This document shows positions 13,148-26,040 of a stretch of DNA of 64,000 bases, one piece after another. The position numbers were made by a program, and so were the translations under genes. The notes under the pieces were generated by a model. That model did no database searches, was not told the DNA's origin, and saw nothing but the letters and a program-made list of their open reading frames with translations. Within the stretch, counting starts at the first letter, position 1. Each line of letters starts with the position of its first letter. The DNA comes from Lunularia cruciata (Eukaryota > Streptophyta > Marchantiopsida > Lunulariales > Lunulariaceae), in contig OX419755.1 of NCBI GenBank assembly GCA_948567375.1, forward strand, positions 10,297,001 through 10,361,000, written 5' to 3'.

Positions 13148-13528
13148 TCAAGTTGCACGGTTGTCATAAGCAGAGTACAAAGGCCGAGTTTTCCAGAACA
13201 AAATATGGTACACGTCTATAGTTGCAAAACCCTGAAGAGAAGGAATAACAGATAAATACTTTCTGTGAGATAGGAACAGGATGCAAATGTCGCATGGCAG
13301 AATAGCTTTTCCTATTCTTCCTTTACATTTGTCAGCCACCTCTTTGAGCCTCTTATTCACCTCATTCAGCATCCAATATCCTCCATATACTTTCATAAAA
13401 CCAACGGGCCTATTATTTGGGTCCTCGGATTGCTCAGGTAGTTCTGAGTTAAAATCAGGATGATTCTGCCTCAGTGTTTCACCTGCACCAGATCCAATTT
13501 CGATTAAAAATGGCGGTGGATTACAAAG
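13148..13528 (-). CDS. Unassigned open frame, possible exon
   Basis: On the minus strand a frame stays open for about 127 codons between a TAA at 13534-13532 and the stop near 13148. A CAG directly precedes the frame at 13531-13529, so it could begin at a splice acceptor, though no strong pyrimidine tract precedes it. The first 75 residues look protein-like (an IEIGSGAGET stretch, then an acidic/Pro segment and a Lys-rich helix-like segment). The last third is less convincing. No family is recognised and no partner exon was found, so it may be non-coding. Confidence 0.2.
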   Translation of the reverse strand, partial: LCNPPPFLIEIGSGAGETLRQNHPDFNSELPEQSEDPNNRPVGFMKVYGGYWMLNEVNKRLKEVADKCKGRIGKAILPCDICILFLSHRKYLSVIPSLQGFATIDVYHILFWKTRPLYSAYDNRAT

Positions 13529-13534
13529 CTGTTA

Positions 13535-16200
13535 TTTGGCGTCGATACTACTCATAAACATGATGAGAGAACGTGCTATTAGCCCGTCAACTTCCAACGG
13601 TTTCGAATTTTATATTAATAACCTGAGTGAATACTGGAATCCACTGACTTACAACCGAAAACACTATGTCTATCTCATAGTCGAGATCTACTGGGAGTTG
13701 CCCAGTATATACCTTGAACGCCGGACTTGGTTGACTTTGGCTTAATTTCATCTACTTTCGTTTAGCCCATCACGAACGTTTTCCAACGTGATGTTTGGAC
13801 GATTCCCTGTTTCTGAAGTCCCCGGGCAAATCCTCTCCATGCCCACCTGAATCTCCACTTTCTTTTGGCAGGCGGTCGCCCTGAATATCACGATATTCAT
13901 CGCCCTTAGGCAGATCTAGACAAGGCAACCGACCGTCTTGTAGACAACTGTGGAGCTCGCGGCGGATTACTCCCATGTTCATCAGTGCAAAGCGATGGGT
14001 CCCCGTGAGCATCTAATAAATTTGGCCACGGGAACCGATAATTGACTTAAACATCGGGCAGTTCAAAACCGTGATGTGTATGCTGATGAGATTTGTTGAC
14101 GGGAGCCACTGACAGCTGCGGTTCGCCAAATAAATGGCCGTATGAATATCCCTCCATCGGAGTCGTAAGAGAAGGTGGAACGATGGAACCAGCGCTCTTA
14201 ACATAACCAGGTGTATAATTCTCGTCTAGGTCGAGAAACCCAAACGATCGGTAACAAGATCCGCAAAATTAACTCGTGCAGTACATGGACTCGAAACCAA
14301 TCCAGCGTTGTTGAGACATACATACTCACTCTGTCGATGTCTAAGAGAATCAAGTTATTAATCCTCTAGTATCACATAGTAGAGGAATTCGAAGCAGAAA
14401 CAAAACACCGAACATTGTTTGCTTTTTAAACGAGAAATTGCACAGTAGTTAAGCATGTTTTTGACTTCACCGTAGAATAAACATACGTCACAAATCATGG
14501 ACTCGCAATCTCCGATAATACAAAAGTACTAAACATAGTGTGGTACATAGTTCCCAAGAGAGGCGTCTTTTTTCTTCTTTCACAAAGGCAGAAAGACTAA
14601 GCAGAACTATGAGTTTCATACTCATATGAGTTCTTAAAGCAGAACTATGAGTTTCTAGGATCTGGAACACTTTTGATTGCATGAAAACATAAAACCCTTA
14701 TATATCCTTCATTTCTGTATGAATGGATTGTTGTATAGCGTCATCTATCACAGTAGCTTTATGTCTGTAAGTTGTATACACCGATTCTCCGTCCATATTC
14801 ATTGCTTCAATCGCATCTCTCTACCGCGCAAATTACATGCATGTAAGTTTCCAGGCAATGGATAGACGTTTATAAATATCTAGCACCTGACGATAAAAGG
14901 GAAGGAAACTATACCAGAACTGCTGTAGGACTTGAAAGATGAATCCTCCCACATCCTGGTCCCTTTGGTCGCTTCTGTGACCACATGCTGTACAGTCCTG
15001 CCCTGCCATCATGGTATTGTTCTCCTTGAGAAATGTCAACTGCTGTTCCGGTTCCTCACAACTCAGAATCTGCGTTCTTGGGCTCTTATTTTGTATGCTG
15101 AGGAAGAAGAAGATGATAGGTTGCGGAAAAGAAAATTTAGACAAGTTTAGCGAAGCAAACAAAGCCGAAGCAACATTCATTAGCCTACTTCGATCTTTTA
15201 GAGAACGTTTGTATCCAATTATGAAACTGACCAACAACTAACTGTATTCATCCTCATCCGCATCAATGAAAATTCATCCCTGTACAGTAGTTAAAGCTAG
15301 GGTACTGATCTATCTCGTGGCCGTATAACCTGTACGACGTGTTCGATGGAGAGGACAGGAATACCCTGGTCCTGAGCAATAGCTTTATATTCAGTTTTCT
15401 ACAAAGTCTTGCAATCGAGCACCAGCAGATCAGAAGAACTGGGGTTCCACAATAATTATCATGATCCAACTATGCTAAGCAACCCTAGACGACATTGTTG
15501 TAGAGGTTCCTCGTAGTTCTAAGATATACACAACGACAATTTGGGCACTGCTGGTAATTGTACCAGAAGTTGCAGCTGAGACGGTGTAAATCGTCTACTT
15601 AAAGTCTCTTCTCTGCTGTTCTGACACAAAGTGTGGACAGAACGTAAGAAAGTCGTTTCGTTTTGGGGAAATCTGGTGGTCCCGTTATGAGAGTATGCTA
15701 CACTGCGTTGCACAGAACAGGGTTCCGTAAGAGCTGTATGGATTCAAATTACATAAAGTCTCCTGTGCAATATGCTTACCGTTATCATTATGTACTGAAT
15801 TGATCCTGGACCTGGATGTTCTGGACATTCCGGAAAGCTTGAAACAGGTTCTGAGTACATGGGAGCGAATATCGTCTGCTGATCAAGGTGAGGGAGTATT
15901 CAGTTTAAGAGGTGAAAACTCACTCATATTCAAAGAGAGCAGAGGGCCGATTGGGTTTTAGAGGTGATAAATCACTCACATCAAGAAACACATATGACAA
16001 CGTACTTGGTTTCAGGTGTTGCAACTTATTTGTGTTCATTTGGGCATCTTCCTCCTCTGATAGAACTGGATGATCGTAAGCTTACGTTTCCCAGCTCTAA
16101 TGTATACATGGAATTCACCTCTGGAAGTGCGATGCACTTGAGAACGTATGCTCGTCAGTAAAGAGATGAGGATGTGGATAAATTTTAAGTCTTAGTATGT
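13535..16200. other. Intergenic DNA with unassigned short ORFs
   Basis: Several minus-strand open stretches occur (14012-13770, 14204-14013, 15237-14833). None carries a recognisable motif or links to another by clear splice sites. No similarity to the window's repeat families was seen, so this may be genuine low-copy intergenic DNA. Confidence 0.35.
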
Positions 16201-18345
16201 TTTTGATAGATCTTTTTATAATTTATACTAAAATTATGTTAATTAAATTAAATACAGATATTAGAGCATATTCAGAATGATAAATTATATTTGTATGTAC
16301 AAAATATTATACTGATTATTAACTATCAATAGAAATAATTTCGTGATCTTTAAAAGTATGTATATTGCAGGGAAGACTTAAATGTCTTATAAGAGTTCTA
16401 CTGTTTGATTAGCAATTAACAATCTGGATTGAGCTTTAAATGTTTTCAACTATATACTATGTATCAGTTTAGAACTAAAATTTAAAGAATTTCAATATAT
16501 AATTTTCTTATAAAACTAAAGAGAATACCATTTCATATGCCACATGGTATATACACGCGACATACTTATATCATAACGTTCAAAGCCGTAGATCTTATTT
16601 GATCATTGACTCTTTACAAAAGAAGTGTTCAATTTAATTCAATCTTAGCTAACTATGTTAAGAATATAGATAACTTGACATTTGACACCAATCTCTAACA
16701 TTCAATAAGAAATGAAAATGCTTTCAAACGATATAGTTTTATGGATGAAAATAGAAATAAACTTTTTGCTTTTAAGTTTTGAAAATTAATTGGAAAATAC
16801 TATTATTTTATGATACTTTAAATTCTCACCATTAATCTTGAGTCTATTCTCAACATTCTACATGGTTGGTTTTACATAGTTCTCATCGATTCATCCATTC
16901 ATAGATTGCTCGTCTTTAAATTTAAAGATTAGGAAATGGTGTTTTAAGCATAATGATTTTCCTATGATATATTCTAAACTCTCATGATAATGCTTGAGTC
17001 TAGTTTCAACATCCACATGAATTGAATCATATGATAAATTGTTCAGCGGTCACCGTTCTGTTATTATCTCGATGTGTGATGTATTTTCATTCAAATAATA
17101 TAAGATCACTTGATGTGAAATCCATCCTATGAGACTCTATATTTTTTAATTTTTGAAGTATTTTTTAGTTATTTAGAATGAATTTTTAGACTTCGGAGGC
17201 TCAATGAATTAATGAAACCATCTGCATGAGAATAAGTACTTACTCAACATTAAATTATTTATCCGAATTTTGACCGTAAATTTAAGAATTTGCAAGGCGA
17301 GCATTAGAGCTTTGAAATTGAAAACTTACAATGTCATTAATATAGCAATGGGAATGGATTGACTTGGGGAAATATTGACGAGACATCAATCACGATAATA
17401 TAATACAAAATTGAAGAAAGCTACAAAATTTACTTGTCCTTTTTCAAGAAAAGCGAGAAAACACGACCGTGTGTTTTCAAGAAAAGATATATTGAATAAT
17501 TTACGAATATATTTCACCTCCATAAAAATTTACGAGATTTCCGTCGTAGCTCTGATGAAATAAACCCCTATACAGCTATGATAACAGTACTAATACACCT
17601 GTCCTCGACTTCACAGGTGGCAAGACATGTGACCAACCACGTGGGGTGGTCCTCATGTGACTATCGTGTACTCTGTTCCACGAAACAGCATACACCTGTG
17701 AGGTCGTTTTAAACGTCCGGGGCTACTAGGACTCGTGAAAGGTTCTCTTCTCGGTACATGGACTTTACGTTCTTATTGTAATCGTTTCCGGCATGGTCCA
17801 TGCTAATCTTTTTTGTTTCGCTATAATTTTTGATATCCTTGGGTATCCTTGGAAATACATTCATCTTAATTGTGGTTAGCCAGCGAGGGCTCTTTTCTAT
17901 TAAATTTATTGCATCGGAGTGATCACGTTCTACGTTAGGGTCTCCTTTGCGTATGATATCTTGTATAATAACAAACCTACGTAGAAACTAAAAATATTTA
18001 CAGACTTAGATATTCCCCAGTTGGGAACAAAGGAAATAGCTCCCGATTTTCAAAGTATAAAACCTTCTAGAAAAGTCATTCTTTAGTTTGTATAAGTGTA
18101 GAAATTTCTTGTGCACCGACTGCTATATGTACTAAGAAATTTATATATAATAAAGTATGGGTGAAATTCAACTACAGAATATGAGACTATATGTATCTCG
18201 CATTCTATTTTAAATTAGCTGACATAAAACTTGGTTTCCATGGTATGCGCATCATACCCTCCGGTTAAGATTCACCATTTTAGAAATTATAAGCACTCTT
18301 AGACAAATTATCTTTCTAAAAGTAATTCGTATTAAGAAAATATAA
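16201..18345. other. Strongly AT-rich intergenic stretch
   Basis: From about 16190 the sequence becomes very AT-rich and no ORF above 60 codons is present until about 18346. No terminal repeats, RNA genes or microsatellites were recognised. It may be old, decayed intergenic DNA. Confidence 0.45.
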
Positions 18346-19394
18346 ATGATATATATGTGTATATTGTGCGGACTAGAGGAAGTAAGTAGTCATGAAAATC
18401 CTAACAAGAACATCCGGAAAGCAGACCGGGAGTACCTTATGCGGAATGAGCAACACGACGGAATGGATCATAGGACAGACCCGACCACAAGGCTTGAAGC
18501 ACCCAAACAAGGTTGTGGAACCAACCCAACAGCCGTTAGAAAAAGGTAAACCATAAAAGCGTAGATAAAGTTGTCGACATTTAGCTCTAAAATTAGTATA
18601 GTTCCAAACTGTGAGCATAGGCCAAGTCTCCACGCCACTCTTTGGTGATTAGACTAGAGTTGTAAGTTTGTATACAATCCAAGAGATCCATGCGTGTTGG
18701 TACACTTCATGATCCCAAAATTCTATTCATCAGTAAAAACTCTTGAGTTCCCAAGTCTCATTTGTATATATTGTATTTAAGTTTACAATTTATGTTTATC
18801 TTTATAGTTTCTTAACGCTTTAGCCAGTTGTCTATGATTAAGTGCTCCCACTGTTCAGGAAGGCAAGATTTTAATTTTATGTTTAGTCCAAATTTTTGTT
18901 GGTAACCGTAGTTTCTTGTCTTAGTGTTTATGATTCCCATGAGTCCAATATCTATATCAATGCAATGGACATTCTTGCCCTTTCAACTGTTCCTAACATG
19001 TCACTTGCATCCCCTAGTACTACACAATCTAATTGCATATTTTTCTCAGCCTTGTATAATCACTTCATTTCTGATCCTAGCAAAGCCTTCACCAAACTTT
19101 TACATCAAACTTTATTTGATGGATTTTGGTTTTCATGACTCTATTCACTGAGCAATCCATACACCTCAACACATTCTTTCTAATTGCAACCCAAGGAGAA
19201 GATGTGCTATATTCAAACCAACTCATTATTTTATTTGATAATCCATTTAAAGCTGTCAATCTTTCCTTAACCGATTCAAATCCATTTGCAATGCATGCAA
19301 TACTCACCCAAAGACAAAGTACAACAAATTTTACAAAGCTTCACATGCGTTGTTTGCAATAGGTTCCTGGGTTAGACTCAATTTTACGAACCTA
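18346..19394. other. Intergenic DNA before the transposon island
   Basis: Short ORFs on both strands lack motifs. The change to repeat-derived sequence occurs near 19390, where similarity to 35455 onward begins. Confidence 0.35.
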
Positions 19395-20430
19395 GCAAAC
19401 ACCAAATTGACGCATTTTAATAAGTAAGAACTTTTTTCTCATGAGGATATGGATCAGAAATTGTTAGATACAAAGAAAACATCCCAGAATGTAGTGCATA
19501 ATTGTTTGATCTTTAATCTCTTGGGGTAGAAACTACACCCAAAAGAGAGCAAAGCCACCAAGAAGGCATAATGCAGAAACAAAAGGAACAGAACAACTAT
19601 AGTCACACAAAATTACTATCCTAAGTCTTGGAAGTGAGGTGATAGTTCAATTAGGACATCTCCTTCCCTTTAAAGATCCTCCAAAGAACACCTAATCTCC
19701 CTCTTTGATCAGTCACTCCAAGTGATCTATTATTCCAAAGACAATAGTCATTTTGAAGAACAGGTTCTAACCTCCCTTTGAAGATCCATCCTACCCCTCT
19801 TATTTGTAGTGCATCCTCTTTGGGTCAACTAGCTTCAATGCAAGGATACAAGTTCAAAGAAGATGGTAGCAAATCGTATGTCAATACTACAGGACCTCCT
19901 CCCTTCATCAAGGCATTGATATTGAGGTACAAAACCCACCTGAGGATCAAACACACAAAGGGAGCATTTCCATCACTGCAAAGACAAGCTACCACTGGTC
20001 AAAAAATTTAATCACTTGCACAAGAGATACAATAAATAATGAAGAGCAATGGTCTTCCATTTATTTACCTTGTTAGAACTACACTCTTAGCAGTTTGAGC
20101 TGTCTACTTAAATAGAAAGGGGGCTTGGGAGCCACTAAAGCTAGCAATTAATTTTTAATTGTCTAAAGTCCAAATCTGGTACTCAGGCTTTGAAAGCCAC
20201 TACCCCACTAATTCCACTATTGATTAAAGTCCACTACTCCACTATGAAGGGGTGATACTTGCATCCGTCACACTTTGCTCTATAGATTCTTGAGGTTTAT
20301 AGTTATCCACTACCTCATCAAATTGCTACTTAATGTCTAATAATGTGAACTTGATGCTTCTCTAATCTGATTTACCTTGCAATCTAACTTAATGCGGAAA
20401 TTGATAGTGTCTCACTTGATAGAGGTGTCC
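19395..20430. repeat. Dispersed repeat R1, copy 1
   Basis: This roughly 1-kb stretch matches 35455-36389 and continues into 40645-40740. The matching blocks keep their order: ATTTTAATAAGTAAGAAC, GTTAGATACAAAGAAAA, TCTTGGGGTAGAAACTACA, CTTAAGTCTTGG-like, and the AATGTGAACTTGATGCTTC block near 20340. It abuts the C-terminal-coding end of a coiled-coil element on the minus strand, so it may be that element's LTR. Ends are approximate. Confidence 0.65.
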
Positions 20431-22618
20431 ATACCTTTGTTTGAAGGATTTACATCTCCCAAATGTCTCCCTACCGTATAGACATTTTAGAGAATTCCTT
20501 AAGGACATGCATCATTGCTGCACAAAGTTGACTCAACTTCCTCTACTTCTTCTCCCGAACCAATCCCTTCACCAACAATTGCACCACTACATTCTCCACT
20601 TATCTGCTCAAGGTGACAACTTTGGTTGATGGGTTTGCACTCCAAATGTACAATTGCAAGCTTTGAAGAAATTTGAGTCAGTTTATCCTTCCATTGCAGC
20701 ATCTCCTTTGTCTTTTCCTCAATTTTGGCATGACATTCCTTCAAGCAAAGATTGGTTATTCTCTGGTATTTCAAGAAAGAAGCTTAATATGCTTCCTTAT
20801 GTTCTTGCAATCAATGGTACTCCAAATCTGGGCCTTATTGCTGGTTTCATTTTGGAATGCTTAGTCTTTGCTTCTATCTTGTCTCTTGCCACTGATTGAT
20901 GTAGTGTGGTTAGCACTTCATCCAATTCCTTTATATTTGACCTGTTTGTTTCCTCAATTTTGGTCCAAGTAAGTATCTCTCCCTTCAACACTTCAATCTC
21001 CTCTAGCAATGTTAGCTCCTTTTCTCCAAAACGGTGTTCTTTGTTTTTGAGTTCAATCTCCTCTAGCAATGTTAGCTCCATCTCTCCAACATGGTTTTTT
21101 GTGTTCTTGAGATGCACCACCTCGTTCTTGTAAGAGTCTACAAAGGCAAGTTTTTGATCAAGCTACAAATGTAAACTTCTTATCAAAAAGGCATAATCAT
21201 AGACATCCACATTCTTCTACATGTACACCAGTTAGTACTCATCAAGAATTTACATGAGGAGAATGAACAAATGTGCCATGAAGTTGTAATCATCTTTCCC
21301 TTGACCAAAAAATCTTCCAAGTCAAATTGAATCTATGTAAGGTTGGAACTCACAAGTGCTATTGTTGATCTGGTGAACAACTCTCACTTTGTGGTTTTCT
21401 CCTCCTTCGGTCTTTCTTCCTTTGGATCCTTTTTGGTTGTGCTTTTGGTTGTGCTCCAACAGGTTGCATTTCCATAGGGGTTGCTTTGGAGATCATTGGT
21501 TCCTCCGGAACTTCTAGCACTTGCACTTCTTATCTTGGTATATCTTTGTCTTCCTTTTCTTCTTCTTTTCACTCATTAGCTTCTTCTTCTTCATCATCAT
21601 CTTCTTCTAGTTTAGACTCAAAGACTTTCTCAAACCCCTCTTCTTCATCTTTTGATTCAGCAACCAATGCTTCTTCTTCTTTTGTTCTTTTGCCTTGTCT
21701 TCTTTTGATCCTTTGATACTGATCAGCTTTCATTTCTTGGCTACCAATCTTGGAGGCATCTTCTTTGAAGGTGAGCATGATTGTCTTGTTCTCTTTCCTT
21801 CAGACCTATTGGATATCTTGTATTCACCGTCCTTGCAGAAAATGTATCCCCATGCTGCACTTTCTTCATCTCCTTCATACCTTTTGCATCCAACAAGAAG
21901 TAGGTGCTTGGGTAGTAGTGACCAAGAAACATGTCCTTCTCTTTTGTTGGTCAATAAGTTCATGCCAATGTAAAACTGAATCACAAATGACATCACATAG
22001 TGAGGTTTGGGTCCTTGCAAGGTTGTTAACAATTGGGTGAGGTATCAAGCGGATATCTTTGCCCAGTTGATAAGAGTCCCTTAAAAATCATGTTCAAAGA
22101 AGGTTGCTCTAGTGTTCAAAAGGTAGGTCATTTTTTGGGGTTTAAAAGTATTTATCAAAGCTCTAACAAGAGCTCAATGTGCAAGGTCCTTGTTATTGTG
22201 CATCATATCTTGCATGGGTTGGCTCAATGTCCCAATTTTCTTTTCCATCGTAATACCATCCTTGGGTCTACAACCATGGATTAGCTCATAGCTTGTTGTA
22301 CACAACCATAGATTAGCTTGTAGCTGGCCTAGCATCAGGCACTTCATCCCCTTGATCTTGATTCCCATAGGTCCCAAAATGTATTCCCAATTCTAGAGGA
22401 GGAAGGTCAAGTTAAACTTTTCTATCAACACTCTTCAAGCCTCCACCTCCCAAATATTGATGGAGGGGTGCCTTAGGTTGAGTGAACTCTTCTTTTAAGT
22501 ATTCTATTGCACCATCTTTGCTAAAACTCTTCTTGTTTCAATACACTCACTCAATGCACTCAATTCCCAAAGATGTCCATGCTCTCTTCCCAAAATTGCA
22601 CTCTCCTTCCCTAGATTC
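20431..22618 (-). pseudogene. Coiled-coil transposon protein relic (copy E)
   Basis: Read on the minus strand from about 22400 to 20450, broken frames encode a Lys/Glu-rich protein. An N-terminal part (about 22377-21730) includes an IELLLEL-type tail and a YIGMNLLTN segment that is also present near 28500 in copy F. An acidic Glu/Asp run follows at about 21660-21570, then a long coiled coil (about 21120-20500). A 60-bp unit repeats exactly in register at 20993-21052 and 21053-21112, giving two 20-residue units with an ELTLLEEIE core. Stops and frameshifts are frequent, so no functional product is expected. The family is unidentified; gag-like or non-autonomous LTR-element protein is an inference. 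Confidence 0.55.
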
Positions 22619-23314
22619 TGTAATACTCCAAGGACAAGAGAAGAGAGAAAACACAGATTGCACACTCAAACATTCGATGCCCCAAGGGAGCACCTTCTCT
22701 TTATTATATAGACAAAGAGGATCTCCTCCAAGGAAGCTCCACCATAGGATTAGGGACACAGATAGGTGACATGTCAGCAAGCTCCACCCTTGGATTACTT
22801 ACTTGGATGGGTGACCTGTCTGGTCTAGGTCCTATCTGGTTGGTCAAACAAGCTTTGACCGGATGGAATCTTTTAGGGAATCTTCCTGTAGGAATCTCAG
22901 AATCACGTGAGTAAGGTACCGTTGGAAAGCTCTCGACGAGACAAAGTAATGGGAGAATTGACACATTTTCAAGGCCTAATTCATCCGTTTAGGCCTCCGA
23001 AATTGCCTTCAAAGATTTCAGGCATATTTCAATTCCTACTCTATTTGTAGTGGTGATACCTCTTTCTGATCTGTTTAGTCCATCATGTGTAACATCCTTC
23101 CAGATGTTACCAAACCAATTCTCACCTTTAAATCATATGTCTAGCTATTGGTTCTAAGGTTCTCAAGTCTATTTTGGTTTCTGCCCTATTAGTAGAAGTA
23201 CTCTTTTGGTGATACTTCTATCTGATCTATTTTGACCATCATGTATAACATCATTCTAGATGTTACCAAACCAAATTTCACATCTAGATCATATGGCTAA
23301 CCCTTGGTATTACA
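22619..23314. mobile_element. Solo LTR, family B, with target-site duplication
   Basis: The 696-bp element begins TGTAATACTCC and ends GGTATTACA, so its ends are short inverted repeats of the TG...CA type. It is flanked by a perfect 5-bp direct repeat GATTC (22614-22618 and 23315-23319). No internal retrotransposon domain lies between the repeats, as expected of a solo LTR formed by LTR-LTR recombination. A diverged copy lies at about 42654-43242. Confidence 0.85.
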
Positions 23315-24040
23315 GATTCCCAGACTCTTCAGCTATTATTGAAAATGGAAGTTTGTAGAGTGAAATGCCTTCACACCATCTCATTCAATAGAGCACTTAA
23401 GAGGTTTTGACAATTAGTACATTTGGTTCCTTACCTATAACCATTCTTGATTTGTAGCCAAACATCATGTCATGCACTTTGAACACCCATTGCAATCTCA
23501 TGTGAGATTCCCATGATTATCAATTCTTGGCAATGGTACTTGCTTCCATCAAGAAAGTGCATCTTATTTTTGGATGAAAGTCACAATCTCGTTGATTTGG
23601 AAGAGCTTTGGATCCAATCATTTCTCACTCCAAGTGTGCGGTCACTATCATATTGCTCCCTTTGATAAACAAGGTCTTCTCTAGAGTGACACATCTTAGT
23701 ATGAGTGAACCATACTTCCTGCCCTTGGAGTGAGGCCTTTAAACTTCACTTGGAGTGAGACTTCCATTCATCCCTTGGAGTGAACTTTTGCTTTTTTTGG
23801 AAGATGACTTCCTTGATTCTTTGGAGTGAATCCAATTACTCTCATTACCTGTAATGAAAGTAATAGCAATATGTTTCCCCAAATAACCTTAATTGCTCCT
23901 ATTTACACTGGTTATTGCCTTTCTATTTTGAAAATAGATAGAAAGGGACCAAAAAAATTTTGTTTTTCCTAAAATGAGTGTACCACATATTCCTTCCCTC
24001 AAATGTGGTGCCTTGCAAACACACCAAGGTGCTTCTTTTT
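23315..24040. repeat. Region with TTGGAGTGA array
   Basis: The motif TTGGAGTGA occurs at 23725, 23750, 23775 and 23821, that is with spacings of 25, 25 and 46 bases, and its reverse complement occurs near 23625. The rest has no coding signal. It lies directly downstream (minus sense) of a decayed gypsy integrase, so it may be that element's degraded 3' LTR or untranslated region. Confidence 0.4.
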
Positions 24041-26040
24041 TATCTCAGCCATAGTATATTTGGACTCTCTACCCATTGATACTAGTGGCAAATAGATTAC
24101 CCTCCAAGTCCGGGAGCTGAAGATATCCATTCTTGTATATATGAGTAACTTTTCATGGACCTATCCATTGGAGATGAAGTTTCCTTGGGAAGGTCATACA
24201 AAGGCTATCATGTACTAATACTAAGTCATCATCTTTCATCAAATTTTTCCTCAAACATCTATGGTGCTACTCCTTCCTCTTTTGTTGAATCTCCTTTGTA
24301 TTCTTGTAAGCTTCATCACACTTCTTCTTAATACCATCAATTGGTGAAGACTAATATGTTGACTCTCTTCCTCTAACAGTCAATCTAGAAGGATCCACTA
24401 CAAAGGTACCTCAAATTCAATAGCCAATTTGGGATGTAGACCATATGTCATGTAGTAAAATGTTTCTTTTGCGGTAATTTTCTCTAAAGTATGGTAGGTC
24501 CAAAGTGTAGCAAGTAACTTTGTATCCCAATCGTAAGCATAGTTGACAATTACCTTGTTAAGAATTTTGCATAACAACATGTTGCTCTTCTTTGTCAGTC
24601 CATCGGACTTTGGGTTGTAAGAAGTTGTCTTTTCATGCTTGATTTGATGATACTATGTTATTGTTTCAATCAAAGTGTTCATAAAGTGTGTTTTATGATC
24701 ACTTACTAGCTCCAAGGGACATATGTACTGTAAAATAGTGTTTCAAAAGAAAACTCAACTTCTATTTCTACATCATCCAAACAAATAGTTTCTACTTCCA
24801 CCATCTTCATACCATATCTATGTAGATGAGGATGTATCTCTTCCAAGTTGTCTTTGAATGAGTCTGACAACATCAATCCCTCATTCCTCAAATAGAAATA
24901 AAGGTAAAATTGGTCTCAAAGGCATTAGAATGTTTAATGTATTCATGGACATCCTTATACATCATTGGCCACTAGTATCTTGTTGTTATGATATTTTTAA
25001 CTATATTCTTCAAAGCATAATGTCATTTTGAGGCTTCTACATGGAGTGATTGTATTGCACTCCTACTGCATAGCATTCCAAAAATCTTTTGAGTTCCTTG
25101 TTGGCTCCATCTTGAAGAGGATTCCACTCTTCAGTTGGTAAGGTCCCATCTTCTAAAGGAACATGGCCCTTTGCTCTGAATCCAATCCTTAAGGATAGTG
25201 TAGCATGCAAAGATACATATACTCTTCCCAATATCTGGTGTGTTGTGAAAAACTGAAAAATGGTCAACTGAAAAATTTCTTCATTCTGAAATTCATCCTT
25301 CAAGTCTTTATTTTAATCTTCAGTCTCCAACCAAGAAAGGAAGTTGGCATTCTTGTGGTGTGCTCCTTTCCATACCTAAATAGTGTAACTAAACTTTTGT
25401 AGTAGTAATATCCATCATGCAATACATCCTAACAAGTTTGCTTTCTTCATGAGTTGTTGTAGGGCATAGTGGTCCACTTGAAATATAAATTCATCCTCCA
25501 AAAGGTAATGCTTGTATATATACCATCCTTAAGGCCTCTCTCTTTGTGGTGGAATATTTCTACCTTTAAGTGTGGATAGCTGGCAACTTGCATAATAGAT
25601 TGAATAGTCTTTCTTCTTCTCATCCTCTTGTCCAAGAAGTACTCTAATTGCAAGAGAAGTATCTATATAGACCTAGAAAGGAATCTCCCAATTTGGGATT
25701 TCTCATGATTGGTGCTTCAACCAACCTCTCCCTCGGATTAACAAAGGAATCTTCTTGATGTTGCCTCCACTTGTACTCTTCCACCTTCTTCAAAACTTTT
25801 GTAAGAGGCTAGCTAGTTTGGCAAATTTGGTATGAAGCACCAATAATATCCCACATGGCCAAGGAATGCCCAGAGTTCATGGTTCCTTTGTCCTTGAAGT
25901 GCTTTTATTATCTTCACCTTTTTGACATCTATCTTGATTCTCCTCCCAAAAACTCTATGCCCTAAGAGAAGAAATATACTATCATCACAAAGAAACATTA
26001 TTTTGGGTAGAGAGAGATAGCTTGACAATGATCAAAGGTC
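24041..26040 (-). pseudogene. Decayed Ty3/gypsy pol fragment (element 1)
   Basis: Minus-strand frames give pol domains in order. The reverse-transcriptase thumb lies at 26028-25813 (an FLGHVGYYWCFIPN segment like the usual FLGLxGYYRRFI). RNase H remnants lie at about 25500-25330 (VDHYALQQL and a GAHHKNANFLS-like block). The integrase core lies at about 24720-24390, with PLELVSDHKTHF and YNPKSDGLTKKSN replacing the usual SDRGxxF and NGQxERxN. A GPY/F-like tail (LHLQWIGP, then DLEGN) lies at about 24190-24080. Multiple stops occur, and the upstream part is cut off at about 26040 where coiled-coil sequence begins. It cannot encode active enzymes. Confidence 0.75.

Noticed and set aside
16201-18345. 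Possible organelle DNA insertion in the AT-rich stretch
   Set aside because: No plastid or mitochondrial gene, tRNA or rRNA sequence was recognised.
23725-23830. CRISPR-like spaced repeats
   Set aside because: The repeats are only 9 bases, spacing is not constant, and the setting is a plant transposon.
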